Shown: positions 50,094-58,149 of the stretch, piece after piece
Layout: the number at the start of each line of letters is the position of its first letter
How positions within the stretch are numbered: the stretch's first letter is position 1
Assembly (NCBI GenBank): GCA_934716995.1
Contig: CAKUYO010000009.1
Coordinates: forward strand, 1 to 64,000
DNA from: an uncultured Bacteroidales bacterium
GTDB lineage: Bacteria; Bacteroidota; Bacteroidia; Bacteroidales; Paludibacteraceae
Length of the DNA: 64,000 nucleotides
Reading direction: 5' to 3'
Position numbers and translations under genes: made by a program
Notes under the pieces: generated by a model
Databases searched by the model: none
What the model saw: the letters and a program-made list of their open reading frames with translations, nothing else
What the model was told of the DNA's origin: nothing

Positions 50094-52010
50094 ATGAAAA
50101 AAATTAAACTCTTTACCCTCGCCCTCGCCGCACTATTCGCGGGGAATGCTATGGCGGAGAAACCGGCTAATATCTCAGTTCCGGCTGAAGTGTTGACACT
50201 CCCCAATGTTTCTTCAGAAGGATGGGCGGGAAAGGTTACTACACCCTATTTCATCTTAAGTGAGGATACGTTGGTTATGCATGCATATAATGCTTATGTG
50301 TCTGTAGATAATCAAAAATGGATGTCTGTAACGAAGGGGGGAAGCAGTGAAAGATCGTGGAGCGAGGCGTATCCTTTTCAGGGAGGTGATAAGTATGGAG
50401 TTGTTGACAAAAGCAGATGTGCGGCAACTAACACGGAACAAGTATATTCTTATCGTGTGAAAAACTGCGTTGCTGCAATGGCTTATGTAAAGTCCGGAAG
50501 TAATGGAAAAAGAACTGTATATTTAGATGCGTATGAATATACTTCGGGTGAAATGGCTGCAGTTGCAGAGACTTCTGCAAGTATGGAAAGCAATACCGCA
50601 GGTGTAATTAAAATAGAAAATTTGGATGCAGCAAAAGAGTATGTTGTTGTTATCTATAACAATAGCACAGGGTCTAAAGGCTCTTCAGATGGAAAATCGG
50701 ATGTATATGAGGTGGCTTTTGTCGCTGCACCTATTGCTGCAGATGTGGCAACTTTGAAATCAATCACCATCGATGGTAAGGCATTGGAAGGTTTTGACCC
50801 TGCAACGGAAACTTATAATGTAGAGTTGACTTTTGGTACAACGGAAGTGCCTGTTGTTGAGGCGGTTGCTACATCGAAAAACGCCAATCCTGTTGTTACG
50901 CCCGCTGCTGCTATCCCCGGTGCAACCACTATCGTTGTAACCGCAGAGGATGGTACTACCACCAAGACTTACACTATCAACTTCACCGCTGCGCAAACCG
51001 CTTCGAGCGAGAAAGAGTTGCTGAATGTAACTATCAACGGTCAGGCTGTGGCTATCAGCGAGAACGCAGGTAGTCTGTTGGTTTCCAAAAACGCAGACTT
51101 GACGGCTTTGGTGGTTAATTTCGAGGTATCGGAGAGCGCAACGGCAAGCATCGAATCGGGTAGCACGCAAGACTTTACCAATCCGCTTTCGATTGTAGTT
51201 ACTGCACAGGATAACTCTACTGCAACCTATACTCTGACGGTTACCAAAGCCGAGAAAGATGTACTCTATATGACTACTGCCGGTATCGAAAATGACAAGA
51301 TGTATGGTGTGGTTGCTGCCAAAGGTTTCTATGTAGAAGTACGTGGAGAGAAAAATGACAACGCCGATTTTAGCGGATACGATTTGGTGGTTTTGCACGA
51401 GTCTTTGGACGGAAAGGCTGCCGCAGACGGAGAATTGGCTGCAGTGGCTACTGCCAATGTACCGGTTTTGAATACCAAATCATATTTCTATACTGATGGT
51501 CGTTGGAGTTGGGGAAAATGCTCTAATGGTAACGACCAACAGGGTGTCAAAGTGAATACTGCAAAGTACACCAACATTGCTTCGCACCCGTTGTTTGCAG
51601 GTCTGAATGACAGTATTACTATCTATTCCTCCAAAATGGACAAGAATATCCAACCTGTAACATCCTTTGCAGAAGGCAAAGAGGGATATGTCTTGGCAAA
51701 TGTAGCCGGTGGTGCGGCTATTCACGAACTGCCTGCTGTTGCTCGCGTTGGAGCAGAAGGGACAGCAAAATATCTGCTAATCAGTTTGTTTAGTAAACAA
51801 TATGCGAATTTGACCGCTGAGGCAGAGACTTTGTTGAGCAATGCCATAGATTATCTGTTGAGTGCAGAGGCTTGGGTTCCGCAAGTAGGTCCTTCTACCG
51901 CTCTTGATAATGCCGCTGTAGCCGAGAAAGCACAGAAGATGATTGTCAACGGTCAGTTGGTAATTGTGAAAGACGGCGTTCGTTACAATGCACAAGGAGC
52001 AAAACTATGA
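50094..52010 (+). CDS. Exported protein with cadherin-like (DUF5018-like) domains and sorting tail
   Basis: 638 residues. A signal peptide (MKKIKLFTLALAALFAGNAMA) precedes an N-terminal domain of unknown type (about 23-205) whose DNA is visibly more AT-rich than the rest. Two beta-sandwich repeats follow (about 220-300: LKSITIDGKALEGFDPATET; and about 305-385: ELLNVTINGQAVAISENAGS), a fold used as a spacer or adhesion module. A 390-600 segment is unrecognised. The end (KMIVNGQLVIVKDGVRYNAQ) resembles the tail of the pectinesterase-like protein and of type IX secretion substrates. Surface exposure is inferred. Confidence 0.7.
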   Translation: MKKIKLFTLALAALFAGNAMAEKPANISVPAEVLTLPNVSSEGWAGKVTTPYFILSEDTLVMHAYNAYVSVDNQKWMSVTKGGSSERSWSEAYPFQGGDKYGVVDKSRCAATNTEQVYSYRVKNCVAAMAYVKSGSNGKRTVYLDAYEYTSGEMAAVAETSASMESNTAGVIKIENLDAAKEYVVVIYNNSTGSKGSSDGKSDVYEVAFVAAPIAADVATLKSITIDGKALEGFDPATETYNVELTFGTTEVPVVEAVATSKNANPVVTPAAAIPGATTIVVTAEDGTTTKTYTINFTAAQTASSEKELLNVTINGQAVAISENAGSLLVSKNADLTALVVNFEVSESATASIESGSTQDFTNPLSIVVTAQDNSTATYTLTVTKAEKDVLYMTTAGIENDKMYGVVAAKGFYVEVRGEKNDNADFSGYDLVVLHESLDGKAAADGELAAVATANVPVLNTKSYFYTDGRWSWGKCSNGNDQQGVKVNTAKYTNIASHPLFAGLNDSITIYSSKMDKNIQPVTSFAEGKEGYVLANVAGGAAIHELPAVARVGAEGTAKYLLISLFSKQYANLTAEAETLLSNAIDYLLSAEAWVPQVGPSTALDNAAVAEKAQKMIVNGQLVIVKDGVRYNAQGAKL

Positions 52011-52041
52011 AATGCACAATGCATAATGCATAATGCGTAAT
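52011..52041. repeat. 7-base-period array after the exported protein gene
   Basis: Units AATGCAC, AATGCAT, AATGCAT and AATGCGT directly after the stop codon. Confidence 0.75.
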
Positions 52042-52058
52042 TAGTGTAATGCAATAGG

Positions 52059-52095
52059 TCTCCCGCTTGATGCTCTCAGGCGGGAGATTTTTTTT
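52059..52095 (+). terminator. Intrinsic terminator of the exported protein gene
   Basis: Stem TCTCCCGC / GCGGGAGA with a 13-base loop and a run of eight Ts. Confidence 0.9.
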
Positions 52096-52474
52096 GTCCT
52101 TGTATCTAAAAATGTCCTACGCACCCGCTCCGCGGTGCGAGAGAAATAAAGGAAATTAAGGAAACCTATTTTTTCTATTTCTTTAATTTCTCGTGAGCGT
52201 AGCGAGCAGGAGCAATGTCCTGCGCACACACGCTTTGTCGAAAGAAATAAAGGAAAAAAACAAAACCCGCAAGATAGGTTTTGAAAGTTTTGTTTTTATA
52301 AGTTCTCGTTATATCGAATCTCGTTAAAAAAGTTTGTATTTGGGCGGCGAAACAAATTATATGGTTAATTATACGGATAATTATATGTTCCCTGTTTTAC
52401 CCTAACGCTGTGCAAATGAGAGATTAACGACGGATTAACGACCATTAACGGAGAATTATTAAACACTATCGGAC
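52096..52474. other. Intergenic region with decayed repeats
   Basis: No gene seen. It holds AAATAAAGGAAATTAAGG-type repeats (also near 49699), a possible MITE remnant (about 52303-52326, GTTATATCGAATCTCGTTA) and an 11-base-period array at 52420-52471 (ATTAACGACGG, ATTAACGACCA, TTAACGGAGAA) ending CACTATCGG. Confidence 0.55.
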
Positions 52475-52505
52475 TTGTATAATTCGAAAAAAAGCAGTAC
52501 CTTTG
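52475..52505 (+). promoter_or_regulatory. Promoter of the pyr gene block
   Basis: TTG (52475-52477), a 20-base spacer and TACCTTTG (52498-52505). In the leader a hairpin CTCCG-GCAA-CGGAG with a GNRA tetraloop lies at 52525-52538, 24 bases before the pyrC start. Confidence 0.8.
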
Positions 52506-52562
52506 CACTCGATTTCTGATACTGCTCCGGCAACGGAGTATTAACGTTACTAATCATTCGGT

Positions 52563-53693
52563 ATGAGTCTGTCCGGTATAATTCGTATTCCCGCGCTGGT
52601 GGATATGCATGTGCATTTCCGAGAGCCGGGTTTCCCTCAAAAAGAGACCATTCGCAGTGGCAGCAATGCCGCTATGTGCGCCGGCTACTCCGACGTGTTT
52701 ACAATGCCGAACCTCAATCCTGCCCCCGATAACATAGATCATTTGCGCATACAACAAGGGATTATTGCCTGCGATAGCCTCATCGGCGTGCATCCCTATG
52801 CCAGTATCACCCTCGGCCGTAAAGGCGAGGGTGAACTCGTTAATATAGAGCAACTTGCCCCTTATGTGGCGGGTTTCTCCGATGACGGGTGTGGCGTGCA
52901 GAGCGAGGACTTGATGCGCGAGGCGATGGAGCGTTGTGCAAAAGTGGGGAGTATGATTGTGGAGCATTGCGAGGTGAACGACCTCTTGCATAACGGATAT
53001 ATACACGCAGGGGCGTATGCACGTGCGCACGGGCACCGGGGTATCTGCTCCGAGAGCGAGTGGCGCGAGGTGGAGCGGAATATCCGTCTGAGTGAGGAGA
53101 CAGGGTGTCGCCTGCATATATGCCATATCTCCACCAAAGAGAGTGTGCAACTCATTCGTGAGGCGAAAGCCCGCGGGGCGAAAGTAACCTGCGAGACGGC
53201 ACCGCACTACCTGCTACTGAATGAGCGTTGTATGGGTGAGGACGGCTGCTGGAAGATGAACCCGCCGCTGCGGGGTGTGGACGACCAGATGGCACTCCTT
53301 GCAGGCATACAGGACGGCACGATAGATGTGATTGCCACCGACCATGCGCCGCATACCGCCGAAGAGAAAAACCGCGGTTTGGAGCATAGTGCGTTTGGTA
53401 TTGTGGGGATAGAATGTGCTTTTCCGCTGATGTACACCTATTTGGTGCGTACGGGCTTTATTACGTTGGAACGCTTGGTGGAACTGATGTCCACCCGTGC
53501 ACGGGAAATAACGGGACTGCCGCAAGGCACATCGTGGGCAACGTTTGAGGTGGAGACCCCCTACGAGATAGACCCCGACAAGTTCCTCTCCAAGGGACAC
53601 TCTACGCCCTTTGCGGGCTGGACGGTGTACGGACGCTGTGTGGAGACCGTTTACAACGGAGTAACAGTTTTCCAATTAACAAGTAAAAATTAA
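52563..53693 (+). CDS. pyrC: Dihydroorotase
   Basis: 376 residues, amidohydrolase fold. DMHVHFREPGF gives the metal ligands H16 and H18 and the substrate arginine; later ligand segments are VEHCEV, CHISTK and ATDHAPHT (catalytic aspartate). The enzyme closes carbamoyl aspartate to dihydroorotate. First gene of the pyr block, with its own promoter. The ATG at 52563 is close to the family start; the product lacks the extra N-terminal strand domain of many class I enzymes. pyrK starts eight bases after the stop. Confidence 0.9.
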   Translation: MSLSGIIRIPALVDMHVHFREPGFPQKETIRSGSNAAMCAGYSDVFTMPNLNPAPDNIDHLRIQQGIIACDSLIGVHPYASITLGRKGEGELVNIEQLAPYVAGFSDDGCGVQSEDLMREAMERCAKVGSMIVEHCEVNDLLHNGYIHAGAYARAHGHRGICSESEWREVERNIRLSEETGCRLHICHISTKESVQLIREAKARGAKVTCETAPHYLLLNERCMGEDGCWKMNPPLRGVDDQMALLAGIQDGTIDVIATDHAPHTAEEKNRGLEHSAFGIVGIECAFPLMYTYLVRTGFITLERLVELMSTRAREITGLPQGTSWATFEVETPYEIDPDKFLSKGHSTPFAGWTVYGRCVETVYNGVTVFQLTSKN

Positions 53694-53701
53694 TAATTAA
53701 C

Positions 53702-54451
53702 ATGCAAACTGCTGTATTTGTTCTGCTCTCCAATGAGATGATTGCAAGCCGCGTGTATAAGATGCGGCTTCGCGGGGCAACCGGCGGTATTCGGGCAGGG
53801 CAGTTTGTGGATATAGTCGTACCCGGGCAGTTCCTGCGCCGACCGATTTCGGTGTGTGATGTGGAGGGCGATGTGCTGACCCTTATATATAAGGTGGTAG
53901 GCGACGGAACACGCACGATGTCGCAGTTGCAACCGGGTGCCACGCTGAATATACTCACCTGTCTGGGCAACGGCTACAATCTTGACAAAGCAGGAGAACA
54001 CCCGCTGTTGGTAGGGGGTGGAGTAGGTGTGCCGCCGCTCTATTACTTGGCAAAACAACTGCGGGCAAAGGGCAAGCAAGTGCAAGTGATATTGGGTTTC
54101 AATACTCGTGAAGAGGTGTTCTTTGAGGACGAGTTCCGCTGCTTGGGTTGCGAGGTGCAGGTTACCACAGTGGATGGCACGTATGGAATACAGGGATACG
54201 TTACAGCAGTCCTCCCCTCAGAAGGGGAGCCGGAGGGGTCTTATTACTACGCCTGCGGACCTCTGCCTATGCTCCGTGCGCTGATACAGGCGGCGGGAAC
54301 GACCGGCGAGGTGAGTATGGAGGAACGAATGGGCTGCGGTTTCGGGATATGCGTGGGGTGCAGTATCCAGACGAAGAAGGGTATCAAACGGGTGTGCAAA
54401 GAAGGACCGGTGTTTGAGGCGGGGGAGATAATTATGAATTATGAATTATGA
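53702..54451 (+). CDS. pyrK: Dihydroorotate dehydrogenase electron transfer subunit
   Basis: 249 residues. FAD site FLRRPISVCD (R-P-x-S), a pyridine nucleotide fold LLVGGGVGVPPLYYLAK, and the four cysteines MGCGFGICVGCSIQ...RVC that hold a 2Fe-2S cluster near the end. PyrK and PyrD type 1B form a heterotetramer that passes electrons from dihydroorotate to NAD. A CCCCTC/GAGGGG palindrome (54210-54240) is inside the frame and encodes LPSEGEPEGS. The last residues (EIIMNYEL) come from a 7-base-period array that also carries the start region of pyrD. Confidence 0.92.
   Translation: MQTAVFVLLSNEMIASRVYKMRLRGATGGIRAGQFVDIVVPGQFLRRPISVCDVEGDVLTLIYKVVGDGTRTMSQLQPGATLNILTCLGNGYNLDKAGEHPLLVGGGVGVPPLYYLAKQLRAKGKQVQVILGFNTREEVFFEDEFRCLGCEVQVTTVDGTYGIQGYVTAVLPSEGEPEGSYYYACGPLPMLRALIQAAGTTGEVSMEERMGCGFGICVGCSIQTKKGIKRVCKEGPVFEAGEIIMNYEL
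54210..54240. repeat. CCCCTC/GAGGGG palindrome inside pyrK
   Basis: CCTCCCCTCAGAAGGGGAGC and flank, in frame with pyrK in the loop between two nucleotide-fold strands. Confidence 0.65.
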
Positions 54452-54462
54452 ATTAAGAATGA
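54430..54462. repeat. 7-base-period array at the pyrK-pyrD junction
   Basis: Three AATTATG units and AATTAAG, giving the pyrK stop and three candidate ATGs for pyrD in different frames. Confidence 0.85.
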
Positions 54463-55415
54463 GTAGCCGACTGAACATATCGCTTTCGGGGGTGGAGATG
54501 AAGAACCCGATTATACCGGCGTCGGGGACGTGCGGTTTCGGGCAGGAGTTGGGCGAGTGCTACGACCTGAACATACTCGGGGCTATCTCGTGCAAGGGAA
54601 CCACCCGCGATGCACGCTACGGCAATCCGCTGCCGCGTATCGCTGAGTGTGGCAACTACGGTATGATAAACGCCGTGGGCTTGCAGAACCCCGGTGTGGA
54701 CGAGGTGATAGCGCACGAGTTGCCCGCGCTGCGAAAGATATACCGCGGTCCGGTTATAGCGAACATCAGCGGTTTTTCGGTTGACGACTACGCCTACACG
54801 TGCGAGCGCATAGACAAGGAGACCGATGCAGCGATACTGGAGGTGAATATCAGTTGCCCCAACGTACACAACGGCGGCATGGCGTTTGGTACGAGTGCAG
54901 AGGCAGCGGCGGAGGTTACCCGCGCCGTAAAAGCCGTTACGAGAAAACCTGTATATATGAAACTCAGTCCGAATGTAACGGACATCGTTTCGATAGCGCG
55001 GGCGTGCGAAGAAGCGGGGGCGGATGGGGTGTGCCTCATCAATACAATGCTCGGCATGCGGATAGACATACGCCGTCGCCGCCCCGTACTGGCAAACCGC
55101 TACGGCGGGTATTCGGGAAACGGGATATTTCCCGTGGCACTGCGAATGGTGAACCAAGTGGCACAGGCGTGCCGAGTGCCGGTTATCGGTTGCGGCGGTG
55201 TGAGCAGGGCGGAAGACGTGATAGAGATGATGATGGCAGGTGCTACGGCGGTAGAGATAGGGGCTGCCAATCTGGTCAACCCGACGGTGTGCAAAGAGAT
55301 TATCGGGGAGTTGCCGAGGTTGATGGATGAACTGGGGATAGAACGGTTAGAGGAGATAATAGGAATAGCGACTCCCCCCCAACCCCCTCAGAGAGGGGGA
55401 GACCGGAACGGGTGA
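54459..55415 (+). CDS. pyrD: Dihydroorotate dehydrogenase, catalytic subunit (class 1B)
   Basis: 318 residues from the ATG at 54459; an in-frame ATG at 54441 lies in the repeat array and overlaps pyrK. TIM barrel with FMN sites: PIIPASGTCGFG, INAVGLQNPGV, VNISCPNVHNGG, MKLSPNV and GCGGVSRAEDV. Partner of PyrK. The C-terminal tail (TPPQPPQRGGDRNG) is encoded by a palindromic repeat at 55371-55410 and is probably not part of the fold. The end overlaps the pyrF upstream region. Confidence 0.92.
   Translation: MSSRLNISLSGVEMKNPIIPASGTCGFGQELGECYDLNILGAISCKGTTRDARYGNPLPRIAECGNYGMINAVGLQNPGVDEVIAHELPALRKIYRGPVIANISGFSVDDYAYTCERIDKETDAAILEVNISCPNVHNGGMAFGTSAEAAAEVTRAVKAVTRKPVYMKLSPNVTDIVSIARACEEAGADGVCLINTMLGMRIDIRRRRPVLANRYGGYSGNGIFPVALRMVNQVAQACRVPVIGCGGVSRAEDVIEMMMAGATAVEIGAANLVNPTVCKEIIGELPRLMDELGIERLEEIIGIATPPQPPQRGGDRNG
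55371..55410. repeat. CCCCTC/GAGGGG palindrome forming the pyrD C-terminus
   Basis: ACCCCCTCAGAGAGGGGGAG core, in frame with the pyrD end. Nearly the same sequence follows pyrE at 56811. Confidence 0.75.
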
Positions 55416-55438
55416 AAAGGAATAATGGAAAACAGAAT

Positions 55439-56137
55439 ATGAAAAGAGATGTAATTATAGCGTGTGATTTTGCGAGTGCGGAAGCCACGTATGCTTTCTT
55501 GGACAAGTTCACGGAGGAGAAGCCGTTTGTAAAAATCGGTATGGAACTCTACTACGCCGAAGGACCGGCTATCGTACGCGAACTGAAAGCACGCGGGCAT
55601 AAGATATTCCTTGACCTGAAACTGCACGACATACCCAACACGGTGAAGAAAGCGATGGCAGTGCTCTCTCGCTTGGACGTGGATATGGTGAACCTGCATG
55701 CCGCGGGGACGAAAGAGATGATGCGTGCCGCATTGGAGGGACTGACCCGCGAAGACGGCACCCGTCCTGTCCTGCTGGCGGTAACGCAACTGACTTCCAC
55801 CAGCGAGGAGCGTATGCACGAAGACTTGCTCATACCGGGCAAGATAGGCGATGTGGTGGTGCACTATGCACAATGTGCCAAAGAGGCAGGGCTGGATGGT
55901 GTGGTCTGCTCGCCGCTCGAGGCAGGAATGGTGAAAGCCGCTTGCGGACAGGACTTCCTGACCGTAACACCGGGTATCCGCTTTGCCGACGGGCAGACGG
56001 GCGACCAGGTGCGTATCACGACGCCCGCACGTGCCAAAGAAATAGGCAGCGACTATATCGTGGTCGGGCGACCCATCACGGCCGCGGAAGACCCCGTAGC
56101 AGCCTATCGGCGTTGCTGCCGAGAATTTCTCGGCTAA
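55439..56137 (+). CDS. pyrF: Orotidine 5'-phosphate decarboxylase
   Basis: 232 residues from the ATG at 55439 (MKRDVIIACDF). Short-form PyrF with the catalytic D-x-K-x-x-D motif in FLDLKLHDIPNTVKKA and the phosphate-binding VVGRPITAAEDP. The enzyme turns OMP into UMP, the last step of the pathway. A GTG 27 bases earlier overlaps the pyrD stop and would add nine residues; the ATG fits the family start better. pyrE follows after a repeat-filled gap of 32 bases. Confidence 0.93.
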   Translation: MKRDVIIACDFASAEATYAFLDKFTEEKPFVKIGMELYYAEGPAIVRELKARGHKIFLDLKLHDIPNTVKKAMAVLSRLDVDMVNLHAAGTKEMMRAALEGLTREDGTRPVLLAVTQLTSTSEERMHEDLLIPGKIGDVVVHYAQCAKEAGLDGVVCSPLEAGMVKAACGQDFLTVTPGIRFADGQTGDQVRITTPARAKEIGSDYIVVGRPITAAEDPVAAYRRCCREFLG

Positions 56138-56165
56138 TTATGAATTATGAATGAAGAATTAGGAA
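56135..56165. repeat. 7-base-period array at the pyrF-pyrE junction
   Basis: AATTATG, AATTATG, AATGAAG, AATTAGG and AATGATA in tandem, starting within the pyrF stop. Confidence 0.85.
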
Positions 56166-56169
56166 TGAT

Positions 56170-56808
56170 ATGAATTTGAGTGAACAAATAGCCAAAGACC
56201 TGCTGAAGATACGGGCGGTGTTTCTGCGTCCCGAAGAGCCGTTTACGTGGGCAAGCGGTATCAAAAGCCCTATCTATTGCGACAACCGTCTGACCCTCTC
56301 CGATTGTGCGGTGCGCGAGGATGTGGAGGACGGATTGGCAGAGACAATACGCACCTACTACCCCGAGGCGGAGGTTCTGATGGGTACCTCGACGGCGGGT
56401 ATCGCACATGCGGCTATCACGGCTACCAAACTGAACCTGCCGATGGGCTATGTGCGCTCGGGCGCAAAAGACCACGGACGACAAAACCAAATCGAAGGTC
56501 GTCTTGAGAAAGGGCAGAAAGTGGTGGTGGTGGAAGACCTGATTTCCACCGCGGGCAGTTGCATTGAGGTGGTGAACGTGCTGCGAGAGGCAGGGGCGGA
56601 TGTGCTCGGCGTGGTATCTATCTTCACCTACGGTATGCAGAAAGGGCTTGATCGTCTGGCAGAGGCACACGTGGAAAACCACAGCCTCTCCTGTCTCGAT
56701 ACGCTGGTGGAAGTCGCCGCCCAAGAGGGCTACATCAAAGATGAGGACAAGGCCCGCTTGATACAATTCCGCAACAACCCGAGCGACGAGAGTTGGATGG
56801 GAAAGTAA
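56170..56808 (+). CDS. pyrE: Orotate phosphoribosyltransferase
   Basis: 212 residues with the PRPP-binding motif VVVVEDLISTAGSC and the flexible loop VRSGAKDHGRQNQIEG. It converts orotate and PRPP to OMP for PyrF. The start MNLSEQIAKDLLKIRAVFLR matches the family. It ends three bases before a CCCCTC/GAGGGG palindrome, which may act as a transcript end or stabiliser. pyrB follows after 166 bases. Confidence 0.93.
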   Translation: MNLSEQIAKDLLKIRAVFLRPEEPFTWASGIKSPIYCDNRLTLSDCAVREDVEDGLAETIRTYYPEAEVLMGTSTAGIAHAAITATKLNLPMGYVRSGAKDHGRQNQIEGRLEKGQKVVVVEDLISTAGSCIEVVNVLREAGADVLGVVSIFTYGMQKGLDRLAEAHVENHSLSCLDTLVEVAAQEGYIKDEDKARLIQFRNNPSDESWMGK

Positions 56809-56810
56809 CC

Positions 56811-56850
56811 GACTCCCCCAACCCCCTCAAAGAGGGGGCTCACAGAATGG
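56811..56850. repeat. CCCCTC/GAGGGG palindrome after pyrE
   Basis: ACTCCCCCAACCCCCTCAAA followed by GAGGGGGC. Nearly the same as 55371-55402 in pyrD. Confidence 0.75.
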
Positions 56851-56868
56851 GTATGTTAAATAGTGTTA

Positions 56869-56876
56869 TAGTTTTG
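56869..56876 (+). promoter_or_regulatory. Possible promoter -7 element before pyrB
   Basis: TAGTTTTG followed by CAGG, about 100 bases before the pyrB start, without a clear TTG upstream. An 11-base-period array (56892-56926: ATCCACCTGAC, ATCCTCCTGAC, ATCCACCTTAC) lies in the same leader. Confidence 0.35.
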
Positions 56877-56974
56877 CAGGCTTAATAACCTGCTATCCAC
56901 CTGACATCCTCCTGACATCCACCTTACTTTTCTACGGAAAAGAGATACATTGGATTTTAATCGTTTATAACAAT

Positions 56975-58024
56975 ATGCGTCATCTTTTAGACCCGACCGA
57001 TTTGACCACAGCGGAGATTGATAGCATTATCAATCGTGCGTTGGACATCATTGCCAACCCCGCCAAGTACGCTGACGCTTGCCGCGGCAAGAAGTTGGCT
57101 ACGCTTTTCTATGAGCCGAGTACCCGTACCCGACTGAGTTTTACAGCCGCTATGATGGAACTCGGCGGCAACGTGCTGGGTTTCTCCGACGCCAAGTCGA
57201 GTTCGGTGAGCAAGGGCGAGACGGTAGCCGATACGGTGCGCGTCATCTCGTCGTTTGCCGACATCATCGCCATGCGCCACTACAAAGAGGGTGCACCTCG
57301 CGTGGCAAGCGAGTACAGCCGCATTCCCGTCATCAATGCGGGCGACGGCGGACACAGCCACCCTACGCAGACGATGACAGACCTGCTGACAATACGCCGC
57401 GAACTCGGACGCTTCGACCACCTGACTGTCGGTCTGTGCGGCGACTTGAAATACGGACGCACCGTCCATTCGCTCATCAAGGCAATGCGCCGCTACGAGG
57501 GTACGCATTTTGTACTGATTTCGCCCGCCGAACTGCGCCTGCCCGACTATATGAAGCAGGAACTCGGCGACAACTACACCGAAGTGCAGACCCTGGAGGA
57601 GGCGATGCCGATGGTGGACGTACTCTATATGACGCGCGTGCAGCAGGAGCGTTTTGCCGACCAGGACGAGTATGAACGGCTGAAAGATGCGTTTATCCTC
57701 GATACGGAGAAGATGGCGCTGGCGAAAAAGAATATGATTGTGCTGCACCCGCTGCCCCGCGTGAACGAGATAACCGTGAACGTGGACAACGACCCGCGTG
57801 CCGCTTATTTCCGCCAGGTAGAGAATGGCAAGTATGTGCGTATGGCATTGATTTATACGCTGCTGCAATGGAAAAACGAGCAGCAGGCGCAGCCCGAAAC
57901 GCACCTGACGGACACGCTCTGCCACAACGACCGCTGTATCGTAACCACCGAACCCGTGCCGCACAAAGTGTATGTGGACAGCGAAGGCAATACGAGGTGT
58001 TTCTATTGCGATCACCTTGTGTAA
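56975..58024 (+). CDS. pyrB: Aspartate carbamoyltransferase fused to a PyrI-type zinc ribbon
   Basis: 349 residues. The first 305 are a complete ATCase catalytic chain: LATLFYEPSTRTRLSF, SSVSKGET (substrate loop), HPTQTMTDL and HPLPRVNEI. The last 35 carry a C-x4-C-x20-C-x2-C motif (LCHNDRC ... CFYC) matching the zinc ribbon of the separate regulatory chain PyrI, without its nucleotide-binding domain. In E. coli the zinc domain is what contacts the catalytic chain. It makes carbamoyl aspartate for PyrC. No pyrI gene is seen nearby. Allosteric control by nucleotides is therefore doubtful. Confidence 0.93.
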   Translation: MRHLLDPTDLTTAEIDSIINRALDIIANPAKYADACRGKKLATLFYEPSTRTRLSFTAAMMELGGNVLGFSDAKSSSVSKGETVADTVRVISSFADIIAMRHYKEGAPRVASEYSRIPVINAGDGGHSHPTQTMTDLLTIRRELGRFDHLTVGLCGDLKYGRTVHSLIKAMRRYEGTHFVLISPAELRLPDYMKQELGDNYTEVQTLEEAMPMVDVLYMTRVQQERFADQDEYERLKDAFILDTEKMALAKKNMIVLHPLPRVNEITVNVDNDPRAAYFRQVENGKYVRMALIYTLLQWKNEQQAQPETHLTDTLCHNDRCIVTTEPVPHKVYVDSEGNTRCFYCDHLV

Positions 58025-58142
58025 TTATGAATTATGAATGAAGAATGAGGAATTAAATGTGAGGAGATACTTTTTTACTCTCAACTCTTAACTTCCTACT
58101 TCTTTCAACTTTCAACTCTCAACCGTTAAACTCACAAACTCA
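58021..58142. repeat. 7-base-period arrays in the pyrB-guaB gap
   Basis: AATTATG/AATGAAG/AATGAGG units at 58023-58055, then AACTCTT/AACTTTC/AACTCTC units at 58078-58142 up to the guaB start. Two different units, same period. Confidence 0.8.
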
Positions 58143-58149
58143 CAACAAT

